A stretch of DNA of 13,518 nt from Lysobacterales bacterium (GTDB lineage: Bacteria > Pseudomonadota > Gammaproteobacteria > Xanthomonadales > S139-57): contig JALWTZ010000357.1 in the NCBI GenBank assembly GCA_026993285.1, forward strand, positions 1 through 13,518. The letters are read 5' to 3'. Of this stretch, positions 1 to 6,773 are shown piece after piece. The notes beneath the pieces were generated by a model, which worked only from the letters and a program-made list of their open reading frames with translations, made no database searches and was not told the DNA's origin. Made by a program: the position numbers and the translations under genes. Position 1 is the first letter of the stretch, and each line of letters starts with the position of its first letter.

Positions 1-17
1 CCCGCGTGGTGGGCGAC
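1..17 (-). repeat. Partial, mutated CRISPR repeat at window edge
   Basis: These 17 bases match the end of the repeat (plus-strand view) except at position 10, which is T where all seventeen full repeats have G. On the minus strand this is C to A at repeat base 8, inside the hairpin stem, so one stem pair is lost. Decay of the leader-distal repeat is common, and this is the leader-distal side, so it may be the terminal repeat. The window cuts it and this cannot be confirmed. Confidence 0.85.
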
Positions 18-1142
18 ATAATGCCCAATACGGGCAATACAAACAGCACCAGTTTCAATCCGCGCCCCCGCGTGGGGGGCGACCGGGCGGCGTCTTCCAT
101 CACCGTCAGAATCTGGCTGTTTCAATCCGCGCCCCCGCGTGGGGGGCGACGCCGTGCGCGCCACTGCCGCCGCCCGCTCGCTTTGTTTCAATCCGCGCCC
201 CCGCGTGGGGGGCGACTTTGGCATCATCTATCCGTTCATCAATCGTAGTTGTTTCAATCCGCGCCCCCGCGTGGGGGGCGACTCATTGATTCCCAAAAAC
301 TTACCGGATTTGCTAGGTTTCAATCCGCGCCCCCGCGTGGGGGGCGACTTCCAACAATTTGCCAAGATTCGGAACGGCATCTGTTTCAATCCGCGCCCCC
401 GCGTGGGGGGCGACAAAATGCCCAAGTGGGCGAAAGTGTGGCCCAAATGTTTCAATCCGCGCCCCCGCGTGGGGGGCGACACCCTTGTCCACAAGATGAT
501 GCAGCCCAACTACATGTTTCAATCCGCGCCCCCGCGTGGGGGGCGACATCCTCAAAACATTTGAATAGTTGGTCAATTTTGTTTCAATCCGCGCCCCCGC
601 GTGGGGGGCGACGATGAGAACGGTCGCTGGGATGTTCGGGCCGTTGTTTCAATCCGCGCCCCCGCGTGGGGGGCGACGCAGGTGCGACATTTTCAGTACG
701 ACAATGTCTTAGTTTCAATCCGCGCCCCCGCGTGGGGGGCGACACAATGGTATTATTGTGCATATCGTACCGGATTGTTTCAATCCGCGCCCCCGCGTGG
801 GGGGCGACTATCAACATGGTTGACCCGGAAACGCCCGAATGGGTTTCAATCCGCGCCCCCGCGTGGGGGGCGACTAGGCTATGTTGTGATTGACAATGGT
901 CTGGTAGTGTTTCAATCCGCGCCCCCGCGTGGGGGGCGACACTTCGGCGTAGGCGCCATGGTAGAGGTGGAAGTTGTTTCAATCCGCGCCCCCGCGTGGG
1001 GGGCGACATTCGCGCCCGGCGCACGGGTGGAGTTGTAGAGCCGGTTTCAATCCGCGCCCCCGCGTGGGGGGCGACAAGCCCCGGGAGGGCTGGGTCGTGG
1101 CCACGGAAGGGTTTCAATCCGCGCCCCCGCGTGGGGGGCGAC
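1..1142 (-). CRISPR. Type I-C CRISPR array, 17 full repeats plus one partial, 17 spacers
   Basis: Seventeen identical 32-bp repeats start at 52, 119, 185, 251, 317, 383, 449, 516, 581, 646, 712, 777, 843, 909, 976, 1044 and 1111; a partial eighteenth lies at 1-17. The spacers are 33-36 bp and all different. Read on the minus strand the repeat begins GTCGCCCCCCACGCGG and ends GGATTGAAAC, the usual type I-C form, so transcription should run from 1142 towards 1. Repeat bases 3-9 and 15-21 form a 7-bp G/C stem with a five-base loop (CACGC). Cleavage at the 3' base of that stem would leave the 11-nt handle CGGATTGAAAC expected for type I-C crRNA. Spacer G+C ranges from about 27% (548-580) to about 79% (151-184), which suggests varied foreign sources. 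Spacer targets cannot be named from sequence alone. The array continues past, or ends at, the left edge. Confidence 0.99.
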
Positions 1143-1318
1143 GGCACCATTGTAACCTACTGAGCCACCGTAGAAAAAAATGCCACCGGCGCGAACCTCT
1201 CTTTTTCTTGCGGCCACTCTATCTCACAAAGCAGGCAAAGACTGTTTTTTGCTATCAATTCAGTTGTTAAAGAACAGCGCGAACCCGGCCGGTTGGTTAT
1301 GGCCGCTTGGGGTTCGCG
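1143..1318 (-). promoter_or_regulatory. CRISPR leader
   Basis: This 176-bp non-coding gap lies between the cas2 stop and the first (youngest) repeat, where a type I-C leader is expected. It should hold the array promoter and the signals for integrating new spacers. It is richer in A/T tracts than the flanking genes (runs of A at 1173-1179 and T at 1245-1250). The 9-mer GCGCGAACC occurs at 1189-1197 and 1277-1285, with an inverted copy near 1312-1320. The best -10 match on the minus strand is TACAAT (1149-1154), just before the first repeat, but it has no good -35 partner. A -35-like TTGATA (1252-1257) has no -10 at the right distance. The promoter therefore stays undefined. Confidence 0.8.
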
Positions 1319-1320
1319 CT
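1276..1320 (-). other. Perfect 11-bp hairpin at the cas2/leader junction
   Basis: AGCGCGAACCC (1276-1286) and GGGTTCGCGCT (1310-1320) are exact inverted copies with a 23-bp loop, inside which GGCC at 1287-1290 can pair with GGCC at 1300-1303. One arm overlaps the cas2 stop codon. On the minus strand the hairpin is followed by TGTTCTTTAAC, not a run of U, so it is not a canonical intrinsic terminator. It may stabilise the end of the cas mRNA, attenuate read-through into the array, or be a leader protein-binding element. Confidence 0.6.
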
Positions 1321-1609
1321 AGATGATCAGCGTACCTTCCGGGTCATAGGTGGGCTTGCTGCCCACATGCTCTACCCGACGCTTCCAGTTGGTTCCAAGA
1401 TAATAGAAACGCAGACTGTCCTTTTCCTCGTCCATTTCCTTGAGCAATGCCACACGGAGATTTGCCCACTGCGCAGGGTCCACCAGGCACTCAAACACCG
1501 AGTACTGTACTCGCTGGCCATAGTCCTGGCATAACTTGGCGATACGGCGCAAGCGCCTTTGCCCACCGCCCGATTCCGTGCTCACATCATAGGTGATCAG
1601 TACCATCAT
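1319..1609 (-). CDS. cas2: CRISPR-associated endonuclease/integration protein Cas2 (type I-C)
   Basis: Cas2 is the dimeric core of the Cas1-Cas2 spacer integrase. The 96-residue product has the family's usual length and type I-C look: the ferredoxin-like first strand MMVLITYDV with the conserved Asp8, then YGQRVQYSVFEC (30-41), DSLRFYYLG (64-72) and a C terminus ending YDPEGTLII. The frame stays open upstream to 1693, but homology starts at MMVLITYDV. A GAGGG Shine-Dalgarno-like stretch sits just upstream and the cas1 stop is only 10 bp away, so the start at 1609 is preferred; the ATG immediately after it (1606) is an alternative. It is the last gene of the cas operon and its stop overlaps the hairpin that opens the leader. 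Confidence 0.97.
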   Translation of the reverse strand: MMVLITYDVSTESGGGQRRLRRIAKLCQDYGQRVQYSVFECLVDPAQWANLRVALLKEMDEEKDSLRFYYLGTNWKRRVEHVGSKPTYDPEGTLII

Positions 1610-1619
1610 GGCGTTACCC

Positions 1620-2654
1620 TCACTTCCAGATAAAGGCGGGATAAGCATCCAGATCCCCGCGCAGGCTTGCAGCCAGCAACCGGGCCTGTACATGAGGGAT
1701 CAGCCCGATTTCAATGGTTTCATCCAGATAAGGATGGCGAATTGTCTCCCGCTTTCGTTCCTGCCAGGCAACCAGAACGGCCTTTCGCGTCTCGTCATCC
1801 ATATTTACCGCACCTGTTTCCGTGGTGATGAATCCTTCCGGCCTGAGCTGACCACGGTTGAGCAATGCCAATGCAAGCCGGTCTGCCAATGGCGCGCGCA
1901 GCTCTTCCATCAAGTCAAGCGCCAAGGCAGGCCGGCCAGGGCGATCACGGTGCAGAAAACCCATGGCCGGATCCAGGCCCACGCCTTCCAGTGCCGAGGC
2001 AATGTCATGCCGCAACAAGGTATACAGGAAAGACAGCAGCGCGTTGACTGGATCCAGCGGCGGTCGCCGGTTGCGGCCATCGAATCGAAATGTTTTGTGC
2101 TGGTTCAGTATCAGTTGATCGAAAACATCGAAGTAGGCACGGGCAGCCGCGCCTTCATATCCACGCAGTGAATCCAGTAGAACCCCCTCCACTCTGACCT
2201 GCCGCAACAAGCTGGCAAGATGCTGGATGGCGCTTTCAACCCGTTTCATCTCGCCATGTTTTTTTCGATCCCGCAGTATCCGCTGCAACACGAAACGGCT
2301 GTTGGCAATTTTGGCTGCAACCAATACGGCTGCAAGAGCTGCGGCCTGCCGGGGGTTGTCACTTATACGATGCTGTTGCCGCCGCAACAGCACGTTACCA
2401 GAAACCGGGCCTTCTACCCTGGCCAGAAAACGGCCGTATTCGGTAAAAAACACCAGTGACACCCCGCGTTCGGCACAGAGACTCATCAATGGCGAACTGG
2501 CGCTGACCTGCCCAAAGCCCACGATGGAACCCAAATTGTGTATGGGCAGCCGCAGCCGGGTTTCCTGCTGAACACGCACCAGTACATTCTCGCGCTCCCG
2601 TGTCAGCCATGCACCTTGTGTAGTTACATACAGCGTATTGAGCAGTCGCTTCAT
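1620..2654 (-). CDS. cas1: CRISPR-associated integrase Cas1 (type I-C)
   Basis: Cas1 is the metal-dependent integrase that joins prespacers to the leader-proximal repeat, working with Cas2 and here probably Cas4. The 344-residue product has the normal length and both domains: an N-terminal beta domain (about 1-85, with FFTEYGRFLARVEG near 69-82) and an all-helical catalytic domain. The expected metal ligands are present: Glu167 in RGYEGAAARAYF, His235 in MGFLHRDRPGRP, and Glu250 in LDLMEELR. The start at 2654 has an AGGA about eight bases upstream. The gene lies 53 bp after cas4 and 10 bp before cas2, in the same operon. No frameshift or missing motif is seen, so adaptation should be functional. 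Confidence 0.98.
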   Translation of the reverse strand: MKRLLNTLYVTTQGAWLTRERENVLVRVQQETRLRLPIHNLGSIVGFGQVSASSPLMSLCAERGVSLVFFTEYGRFLARVEGPVSGNVLLRRQQHRISDNPRQAAALAAVLVAAKIANSRFVLQRILRDRKKHGEMKRVESAIQHLASLLRQVRVEGVLLDSLRGYEGAAARAYFDVFDQLILNQHKTFRFDGRNRRPPLDPVNALLSFLYTLLRHDIASALEGVGLDPAMGFLHRDRPGRPALALDLMEELRAPLADRLALALLNRGQLRPEGFITTETGAVNMDDETRKAVLVAWQERKRETIRHPYLDETIEIGLIPHVQARLLAASLRGDLDAYPAFIWK

Positions 2655-2707
2655 CGTTCAGTCCTGAACTTCAGGCCAATCTGGCAATCATTGACTTTGC
2701 CATGGGG

Positions 2708-3343
2708 TCATTCACTCAGCATTCTTTCAAGGTATCCGGCTGCACTGGGCCGGGCAGGGATACAAAGTTCGCGCAATGAGCAGTGATCACATTTTGAGCC
2801 AGGCTCCGGGGCTGGCAAGTGGCCTGTCTGATAAACAGCATGCATGTCATTTGCCAGTTTCAGGGTTTTTCTCCGCAGTGCTTCATTGATTTCGACCCGT
2901 TCGCGTCTTTTTGGCTTGCCATAGAAAATGGCGCCTTCCTGAACGGAAACCTCGAGCATTTCCTCCAGCGCCATTGCCTGTGCGCAAAGCTGGATGCGGT
3001 CCCAGTCTTGTGCCTTGGAGCGGCCTCGTTTGTATTCCACCGGAAAGGGCTGCCAATAGCCCTGGCGACCTGGCAGGCTGCAGCCGGTAGCCGAGCGATG
3101 AAATTCAACCACGTCGGCCACGCCGGAAACCCCTAGTACCTGGCAAACCAAGCGTAGGCTACGGGCCATATGCAAGTCACCGCGGGTTTCAGCCCCACCT
3201 TCATTGGCACGGGTGTGCAGAATCTGCCCCTCTGCCGTAAACCGGTTTTCAGCCCACTGCTGGTCGAGATGAATCAGGGCGAACTGACGCGGGCAATAGG
3301 CATAATGCTGCAATGCAGAGAGAGGGAGTAAGTCAGCTTCCAT
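2708..3343 (-). CDS. cas4: CRISPR-associated Cas4 nuclease, PAM-selecting prespacer trimmer
   Basis: Cas4 is an iron-sulfur RecB-like nuclease; in type I-C systems it joins Cas1 and trims prespacers at the PAM so that they insert in the right orientation. The 211-residue product has all the signatures: the first cluster cysteine in YCPRQF (C17) and the last three in CDHCSLRELC (C185, C188, C194), His43 in QILH, Asp77 in GVADVVEF, Glu103 and Lys105 in PVEYKRG, Gln118, and Tyr141. The frame is open to an ATG at 3370, but a GGGAGGTGG Shine-Dalgarno lies seven bases before the ATG at 3343 and family homology begins there, so 3343 was chosen. It follows cas7 after 77 bp and precedes cas1 by 53 bp. 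Confidence 0.97.
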   Translation of the reverse strand: MEADLLPLSALQHYAYCPRQFALIHLDQQWAENRFTAEGQILHTRANEGGAETRGDLHMARSLRLVCQVLGVSGVADVVEFHRSATGCSLPGRQGYWQPFPVEYKRGRSKAQDWDRIQLCAQAMALEEMLEVSVQEGAIFYGKPKRRERVEINEALRRKTLKLANDMHAVYQTGHLPAPEPGSKCDHCSLRELCIPARPSAAGYLERMLSE

Positions 3344-3420
3344 TCCACCACCTCCCGGCTGGCACATCATCCTTTATGGTTGCCTGTGCAAACTCCACGC
3401 AGTTCACCCTGCCTGTTCAT

Positions 3421-4338
3421 TCAAACCCGGCGAATCAAAGTCACGCCGTTGCCCATATTCCGGTTTTCCGCTGGCTGGATTACCTCATCCAGTGGCTGGC
3501 CATCAAACAATACGCGATAGTCACTGAAGGTTCGTGCCGGTTTATCGACAGCCAGCCGTTCCACATCAATCCGCTCGAACAGCGCGTGGGCATGGGCATT
3601 GCCCAGTTTGCTGTCGTGCTTGAATACCAAAAGCCCACGAGTGGCCATCTCCCCACGGGCAGCGGAACGGTCGTGTTCGAACATGTTTTCCAGTGCCTGC
3701 CAGAGCAGCTCCAGATCAGTTTCAGAAAAGCCTGTCTGGCCGGCCAGGGGCGCGGAGACGAAGCCGTGGGCGACATAGAGACCATAAGGGACAGTGTGCT
3801 TGCGCCCCATGGTACGGTTGTCGCCTTCCTGCTTTTCCGCCTCCGCCTCGGTGGCGACGGCCATGCGGGTGATGGAGTGTTCCTGGGCGAAGATGGGATC
3901 GACCGAGCGGGCAAAGGTGAGTTGCACGGGGCCACGCACCTGGCCACAGTTGACACCGGTGGACATAACCGCACCGAATGTGCGGACATCAAAAAAGTTT
4001 CTGCACATCCAGGATCGAGCCTCGTTGACCTTGTCCCCACCCTTGCGTTTTTTCGAATCCCCCTTGAGCAGCTCTTCTGCCCCAATCGCAATGTATGCAC
4101 GTTCATGCTGCTGATTCAGAATCGCTTTTTCCTTGATATAGATTTCATAGGGTGGCTGCTCTTCCTTCACCAACCCAACATAGTTACGTACCTTGCGTTT
4201 CAGACTGACATCAGTGACCAGCCCCTTGCCGGTCTCGGTATCGACACGGGGCAGGTTGCCGGCATCCGGGTCACCATTGGGGTTGCCGTCCTTCACGTCG
4301 AACAGCAGCACGAAGTCATAGCGGTTTGTCAGGCTCAT
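3421..4338 (-). CDS. cas7c: Type I-C Cascade backbone protein Cas7 (Csd2)
   Basis: Cas7 forms the helical backbone of the type I-C interference complex, each copy gripping crRNA spacer bases. The 305-residue product is a normal-length Csd2. The RRM-type N terminus RYDFVLLFDVKDGNPNGDPD (6-25) is followed by the glycine-rich and basic element GKGLVTDVSLKRKVRNYV (37-54), FFDVRTFGAVM (115-125), GPVQLTFARSVDPI (136-149) and MGRKHTVPYGLYVAHGF (177-193). The start codon overlaps the cas8c stop (ATGA), so translation is probably coupled. It also has its own AGGAGA seven bases before the ATG, which suits a subunit needed in many copies. Confidence 0.97.
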   Translation of the reverse strand: MSLTNRYDFVLLFDVKDGNPNGDPDAGNLPRVDTETGKGLVTDVSLKRKVRNYVGLVKEEQPPYEIYIKEKAILNQQHERAYIAIGAEELLKGDSKKRKGGDKVNEARSWMCRNFFDVRTFGAVMSTGVNCGQVRGPVQLTFARSVDPIFAQEHSITRMAVATEAEAEKQEGDNRTMGRKHTVPYGLYVAHGFVSAPLAGQTGFSETDLELLWQALENMFEHDRSAARGEMATRGLLVFKHDSKLGNAHAHALFERIDVERLAVDKPARTFSDYRVLFDGQPLDEVIQPAENRNMGNGVTLIRRV

Positions 4339-4715
4339 TGGTCGTCTCCTTGTGCGGTTTCGGTTTCACGTTTTTTAAAAAAATCCTGGCGCTGGTGGTA
4401 GTAGCCGATGGCAAAGCGACCCTGGTCTTCCAGTGAAAGATGCGGAGGAAAATCACCGATTCCGTCGATGATTTCACCCTGCATTCGCTCGAAATAGACT
4501 TCTCGGCCCTTGTGTTCCAGCTTGCCCAAATGGTGCTTTGACAGTTTTATCAGCGTGGGAAAAACCGCCACCGGCGTGCTAGAAGCCGAGCCATAGTAGC
4601 GGTCACGGATAGTTGCGTTGATACCGGGACTGGCTTCTTCCTGGATCTTCTCCAGCACGGCGAAGAGCCGGCCCAGGCGGTAGCCGGGGTTGGTATTGTC
4701 GGGGTCCAGTGACAC
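4335..4715 (-). CDS. cas11c: Cas11c small subunit, internal in-frame product of cas8c
   Basis: Type I-C complexes contain a small subunit translated from an internal start near the 3' end of cas8c (established for Desulfovibrio vulgaris). Here a GTG at 4715-4713, codon 462 of cas8c, lies seven bases after AAGGAGGT, a full match to the anti-Shine-Dalgarno. Initiation would give a 126-residue protein beginning MSLDPDNTNPGYRLGRLF and sharing the cas8c stop. Its size fits the reported small subunit, and it should line the Cascade belly and contact non-target or target DNA. The SD reads in frame as Lys-Glu-Val within Cas8c, so it is maintained in spite of coding constraint. The existence of the product is inference; the start signal is directly visible. 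Confidence 0.82.
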   Translation of the reverse strand: MSLDPDNTNPGYRLGRLFAVLEKIQEEASPGINATIRDRYYGSASSTPVAVFPTLIKLSKHHLGKLEHKGREVYFERMQGEIIDGIGDFPPHLSLEDQGRFAIGYYHQRQDFFKKRETETAQGDDQ

Positions 4716-6098
4716 GGTGATAACCTCCTTTTGGTCAGGGTTTGAAAAACGGATTGTGCGATTGAGACAAGCCTTGATCAGGGCTGCTCGCGAATAGATA
4801 ATTTCACGCTCGGCGCGGCAACGTTGTATCGCTGCAACCAGCAAGGCATGGGGATAAGGGCGACCTTCGAGTATGGCGCGCAGGGTGTCGCCGGCGAGGT
4901 TGGGTGGAATGTTGTCCGCCTTGCCCTGAACAGCAATGCCTACCAGCAGACGGAACAGCGATAGGTATTCCGGCTGGTTGCTGCCATGCACCAGGCAGAC
5001 ATCTTCAAAATGCTGAATGATATGGCCAGCCATTTCACCGACCGTAGTCACCTGCCAGAAGCGTACGGCAATACGGGCGGCGTTGGGCGACAACCCGAGC
5101 ACGAAAAAGCGGATACCGGCATCATCGCGCACATAGCGGCCATGATGGATGGACTTGAACAGGGCCGCAACCTTTTCGGTTTGCCGGTCGGGGTCATCCT
5201 TCGGCGGCTCACCAAAGATATCAACCACTGCGGTTTCCATCCCGGCAGGACGTTCCGCCCAGAAAACGGTGGAGCTGTCACCGACCTGCAGGCGCTGGGG
5301 CGAACCCTTGCGCAGCAGATGGTTGAGCGCCGTGGTATAGGCGAAGACGGGCCTTTCACCCACCGGGGCATTGTGGCCTTGTTCCTTACCCATGGATCGG
5401 AAGGCATCCAGGTTGAACGAGATGATGTTGGCACCAGAGGTCTGCGCCCCCCAAACCCCCTTGATTGCAGGATGCAAACGACTGATACCACGTTCCTCAC
5501 CTGTAATCAGGCAGATGCCCTTGTCCTGGCTGTCGGCGGCCTCTTCCGCCAATCGTTCGATGGTATCTTTGACAGCAGGTCGCTGGCAGACCAGTTCACT
5601 GTCACCAGCAAACCGAAAACTGAGGTTGGGATTGCTGCGGAGTTCTTTCCAGATGGGCAGACGCATCAAGTCGCGACAGACCAGCTGCTCCAGGAAAGCC
5701 ATCACCGCGATGATGCCGGGGTCACTGGCCGCCGGTTCCGGCAGCGAGTGAATGCGTTCGATGAAGGCTTCGTGTTGTTGCAGGACGCGAGCCGGGTCGG
5801 GCTTCTTCTGCCCCTTCTTCACCTTTCGCGGAATAGCCAGTACATACTCGGCATTGTCCCAGAGCAGATTGCTGGCGATGCCCGAAGTCTTTTTGACGCC
5901 CTGGGGCACAAGAAAGGCCCGTGCCTGCTTCTTTCCGCCCTCGCCGCTGCGGGTGTCCTCGATCTGGATGAGATGTCCATTGGTGTCGATTTCGATGACG
6001 AAAGGGATCTCTTTCCATTCGAAGCCGAACGGCGGCAGCGCATCTTCGGGGTCGGTTTGCTTGCGCTGGTAGTAGTCGTATAAGGCCTGCAGGATCAT
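4335..6098 (-). CDS. cas8c: Type I-C Cascade large subunit Cas8c (Csd1)
   Basis: Cas8c is the large subunit that recognises the PAM and starts target unwinding in type I-C Cascade. The product is 587 residues, in the usual Csd1 range, with a typical N terminus (ALYDYY at 5-10, LPPFGFEWKEIPFVIEID). The C-terminal quarter (about 462-587) is the segment known in this family to be translated separately as the small subunit Cas11c. The ATG at 6098 overlaps the cas5c stop by four bases (ATGA) and lies six bases after AGGAGGT, so coupled and strong initiation is expected. It is followed by cas7c with the same four-base overlap. The family has few invariant motifs, so the call rests on overall resemblance plus operon position. 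Confidence 0.96.
   Translation of the reverse strand: MILQALYDYYQRKQTDPEDALPPFGFEWKEIPFVIEIDTNGHLIQIEDTRSGEGGKKQARAFLVPQGVKKTSGIASNLLWDNAEYVLAIPRKVKKGQKKPDPARVLQQHEAFIERIHSLPEPAASDPGIIAVMAFLEQLVCRDLMRLPIWKELRSNPNLSFRFAGDSELVCQRPAVKDTIERLAEEAADSQDKGICLITGEERGISRLHPAIKGVWGAQTSGANIISFNLDAFRSMGKEQGHNAPVGERPVFAYTTALNHLLRKGSPQRLQVGDSSTVFWAERPAGMETAVVDIFGEPPKDDPDRQTEKVAALFKSIHHGRYVRDDAGIRFFVLGLSPNAARIAVRFWQVTTVGEMAGHIIQHFEDVCLVHGSNQPEYLSLFRLLVGIAVQGKADNIPPNLAGDTLRAILEGRPYPHALLVAAIQRCRAEREIIYSRAALIKACLNRTIRFSNPDQKEVITVSLDPDNTNPGYRLGRLFAVLEKIQEEASPGINATIRDRYYGSASSTPVAVFPTLIKLSKHHLGKLEHKGREVYFERMQGEIIDGIGDFPPHLSLEDQGRFAIGYYHQRQDFFKKRETETAQGDDQ
4723..4730 (-). promoter_or_regulatory. Internal ribosome binding site for Cas11c
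   Basis: On the minus strand this octamer reads AAGGAGGT, fully complementary to the 16S rRNA 3' end, and is followed by TATCACC and then GTG. It lies inside the cas8c coding sequence where no other gene starts, and it fixes the Cas11c start. Confidence 0.85.
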
Positions 6099-6751
6099 CC
6101 GCGTACCTCCTCGCTGTGCCAGCCTGGCACTTCGATAACGCCGTTCTCCAACCGCGCCTGAAAGAAACGCGGTGAGGGGGAAGTCCGATCGCTGTAATCC
6201 AGGTCGAAGAGCATCCAGCCCAGGTCGCGGGTCTCGGGAATGGGTGGCGGATCGGTTGCATCAGGTTCGACCAGCCGGAAGTTGGCGCTGAATTCCCGGC
6301 AGCCCAGATAGGGCTGGTTGAAGCACTGGCCCTTACCTGCACGGCGCAAGAACATCTGGACATATTTTTCCGGCTCTTCCTGTTTGTCCAACAGTTCAAA
6401 ACGCGCATGCAACCGATAGTGGACATCACGCAGAAACAGGCCGGCGCGCTGCTGGCGGTCGTCCTCGATATACACACCAAGTTCCCCCTTGCCCTGTTTC
6501 ATGGCTGTTTTCACATTACGCTCCGAGATCACCCCACCCAGTTCGTTGCGGCGCAAGTTGATCCAGCGGATGGGGTTGAGCACCTCGATGCGATGAATGT
6601 GCCAGCGAATGGCCGGTTTCCAGAGGATGGCGTCGAAGATGGCGCGTGCCGCCGAGGGGGTGATAACGTCGTAGGAGACGCGCTCTACCTTCATTTCAGG
6701 GCGGGTGAAACAGGCGAAATCGCCGCGAACGTCCAAGCAATAGGTTTTCAT
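6095..6751 (-). CDS. cas5c: Type I-C crRNA endonuclease and Cascade subunit Cas5 (Cas5d/Cas5c)
   Basis: In type I-C, which lacks cas6, Cas5 cuts the repeat RNA and stays on the 5' handle in Cascade. The 218-residue product is normal in length: an RRM-like N terminus with FTRPEMKVERVSYDVITPSA (15-34), AILWKPAIRWHIHRIEVL (41-58), LRRNELGG (66-73), FLRDVHYRLHARFEL (106-120), GQCFNQPYLGCREF (141-154) and DLGWMLFDLDY (176-186). The start at 6751 has GGAGAG about nine bases upstream and lies 22 bp after cas3. The stop overlaps the cas8c start. Odd point: the residue before WKP is Leu43; from memory, Bacillus halodurans Cas5d has its catalytic Tyr46 there, so the active site may use other residues. 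Confidence 0.95.
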   Translation of the reverse strand: MKTYCLDVRGDFACFTRPEMKVERVSYDVITPSAARAIFDAILWKPAIRWHIHRIEVLNPIRWINLRRNELGGVISERNVKTAMKQGKGELGVYIEDDRQQRAGLFLRDVHYRLHARFELLDKQEEPEKYVQMFLRRAGKGQCFNQPYLGCREFSANFRLVEPDATDPPPIPETRDLGWMLFDLDYSDRTSPSPRFFQARLENGVIEVPGWHSEEVRG

Positions 6752-6773
6752 CGTTCCAATCTCTCCATAATGG

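Noticed and set aside
6..1150. Open frames on both strands across the array, with repeated peptides such as SIRAPAWGA, FNPRPRVGGD and SPPTRGRGLK
   Set aside because: They are translations of the CRISPR repeat, interrupted by spacer-coded residues. There is no ribosome site or gene-like composition.
1252..1268. IHF-like site in the leader (TATCAATTCAGTTG)
   Set aside because: The two conserved halves are present, but the spacer is five bases where the consensus has four; the match is too weak to claim.
1276..1330. Hairpin after cas2 as a rho-independent terminator
   Set aside because: The stem is strong but no U-run follows on the minus strand, so it is recorded only as a structure of unknown role.
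1610..1693. Extended 124-residue Cas2 starting at 1693
   Set aside because: The extra 28 residues lie within cas1, have no Cas2 homology, and the family N terminus with its ribosome site starts at 1609.
3344..3370. Longer Cas4 starting at 3370
   Set aside because: The ATG at 3343 has the better-spaced Shine-Dalgarno, and the added nine residues are glycine-rich because they translate that site.
3344..3420. A small extra gene or promoter between cas7c and cas4
   Set aside because: The 77 bp hold no convincing frame with a ribosome site and no paired -35/-10 boxes; it appears to be operon spacer.
3313..4401. 362-residue plus-strand frame opposite cas7c
   Set aside because: It is the antisense shadow of a well-supported cas7c with family motifs throughout; similar long shadows exist opposite cas8c (4986-6083) and thiI (9045-10265).
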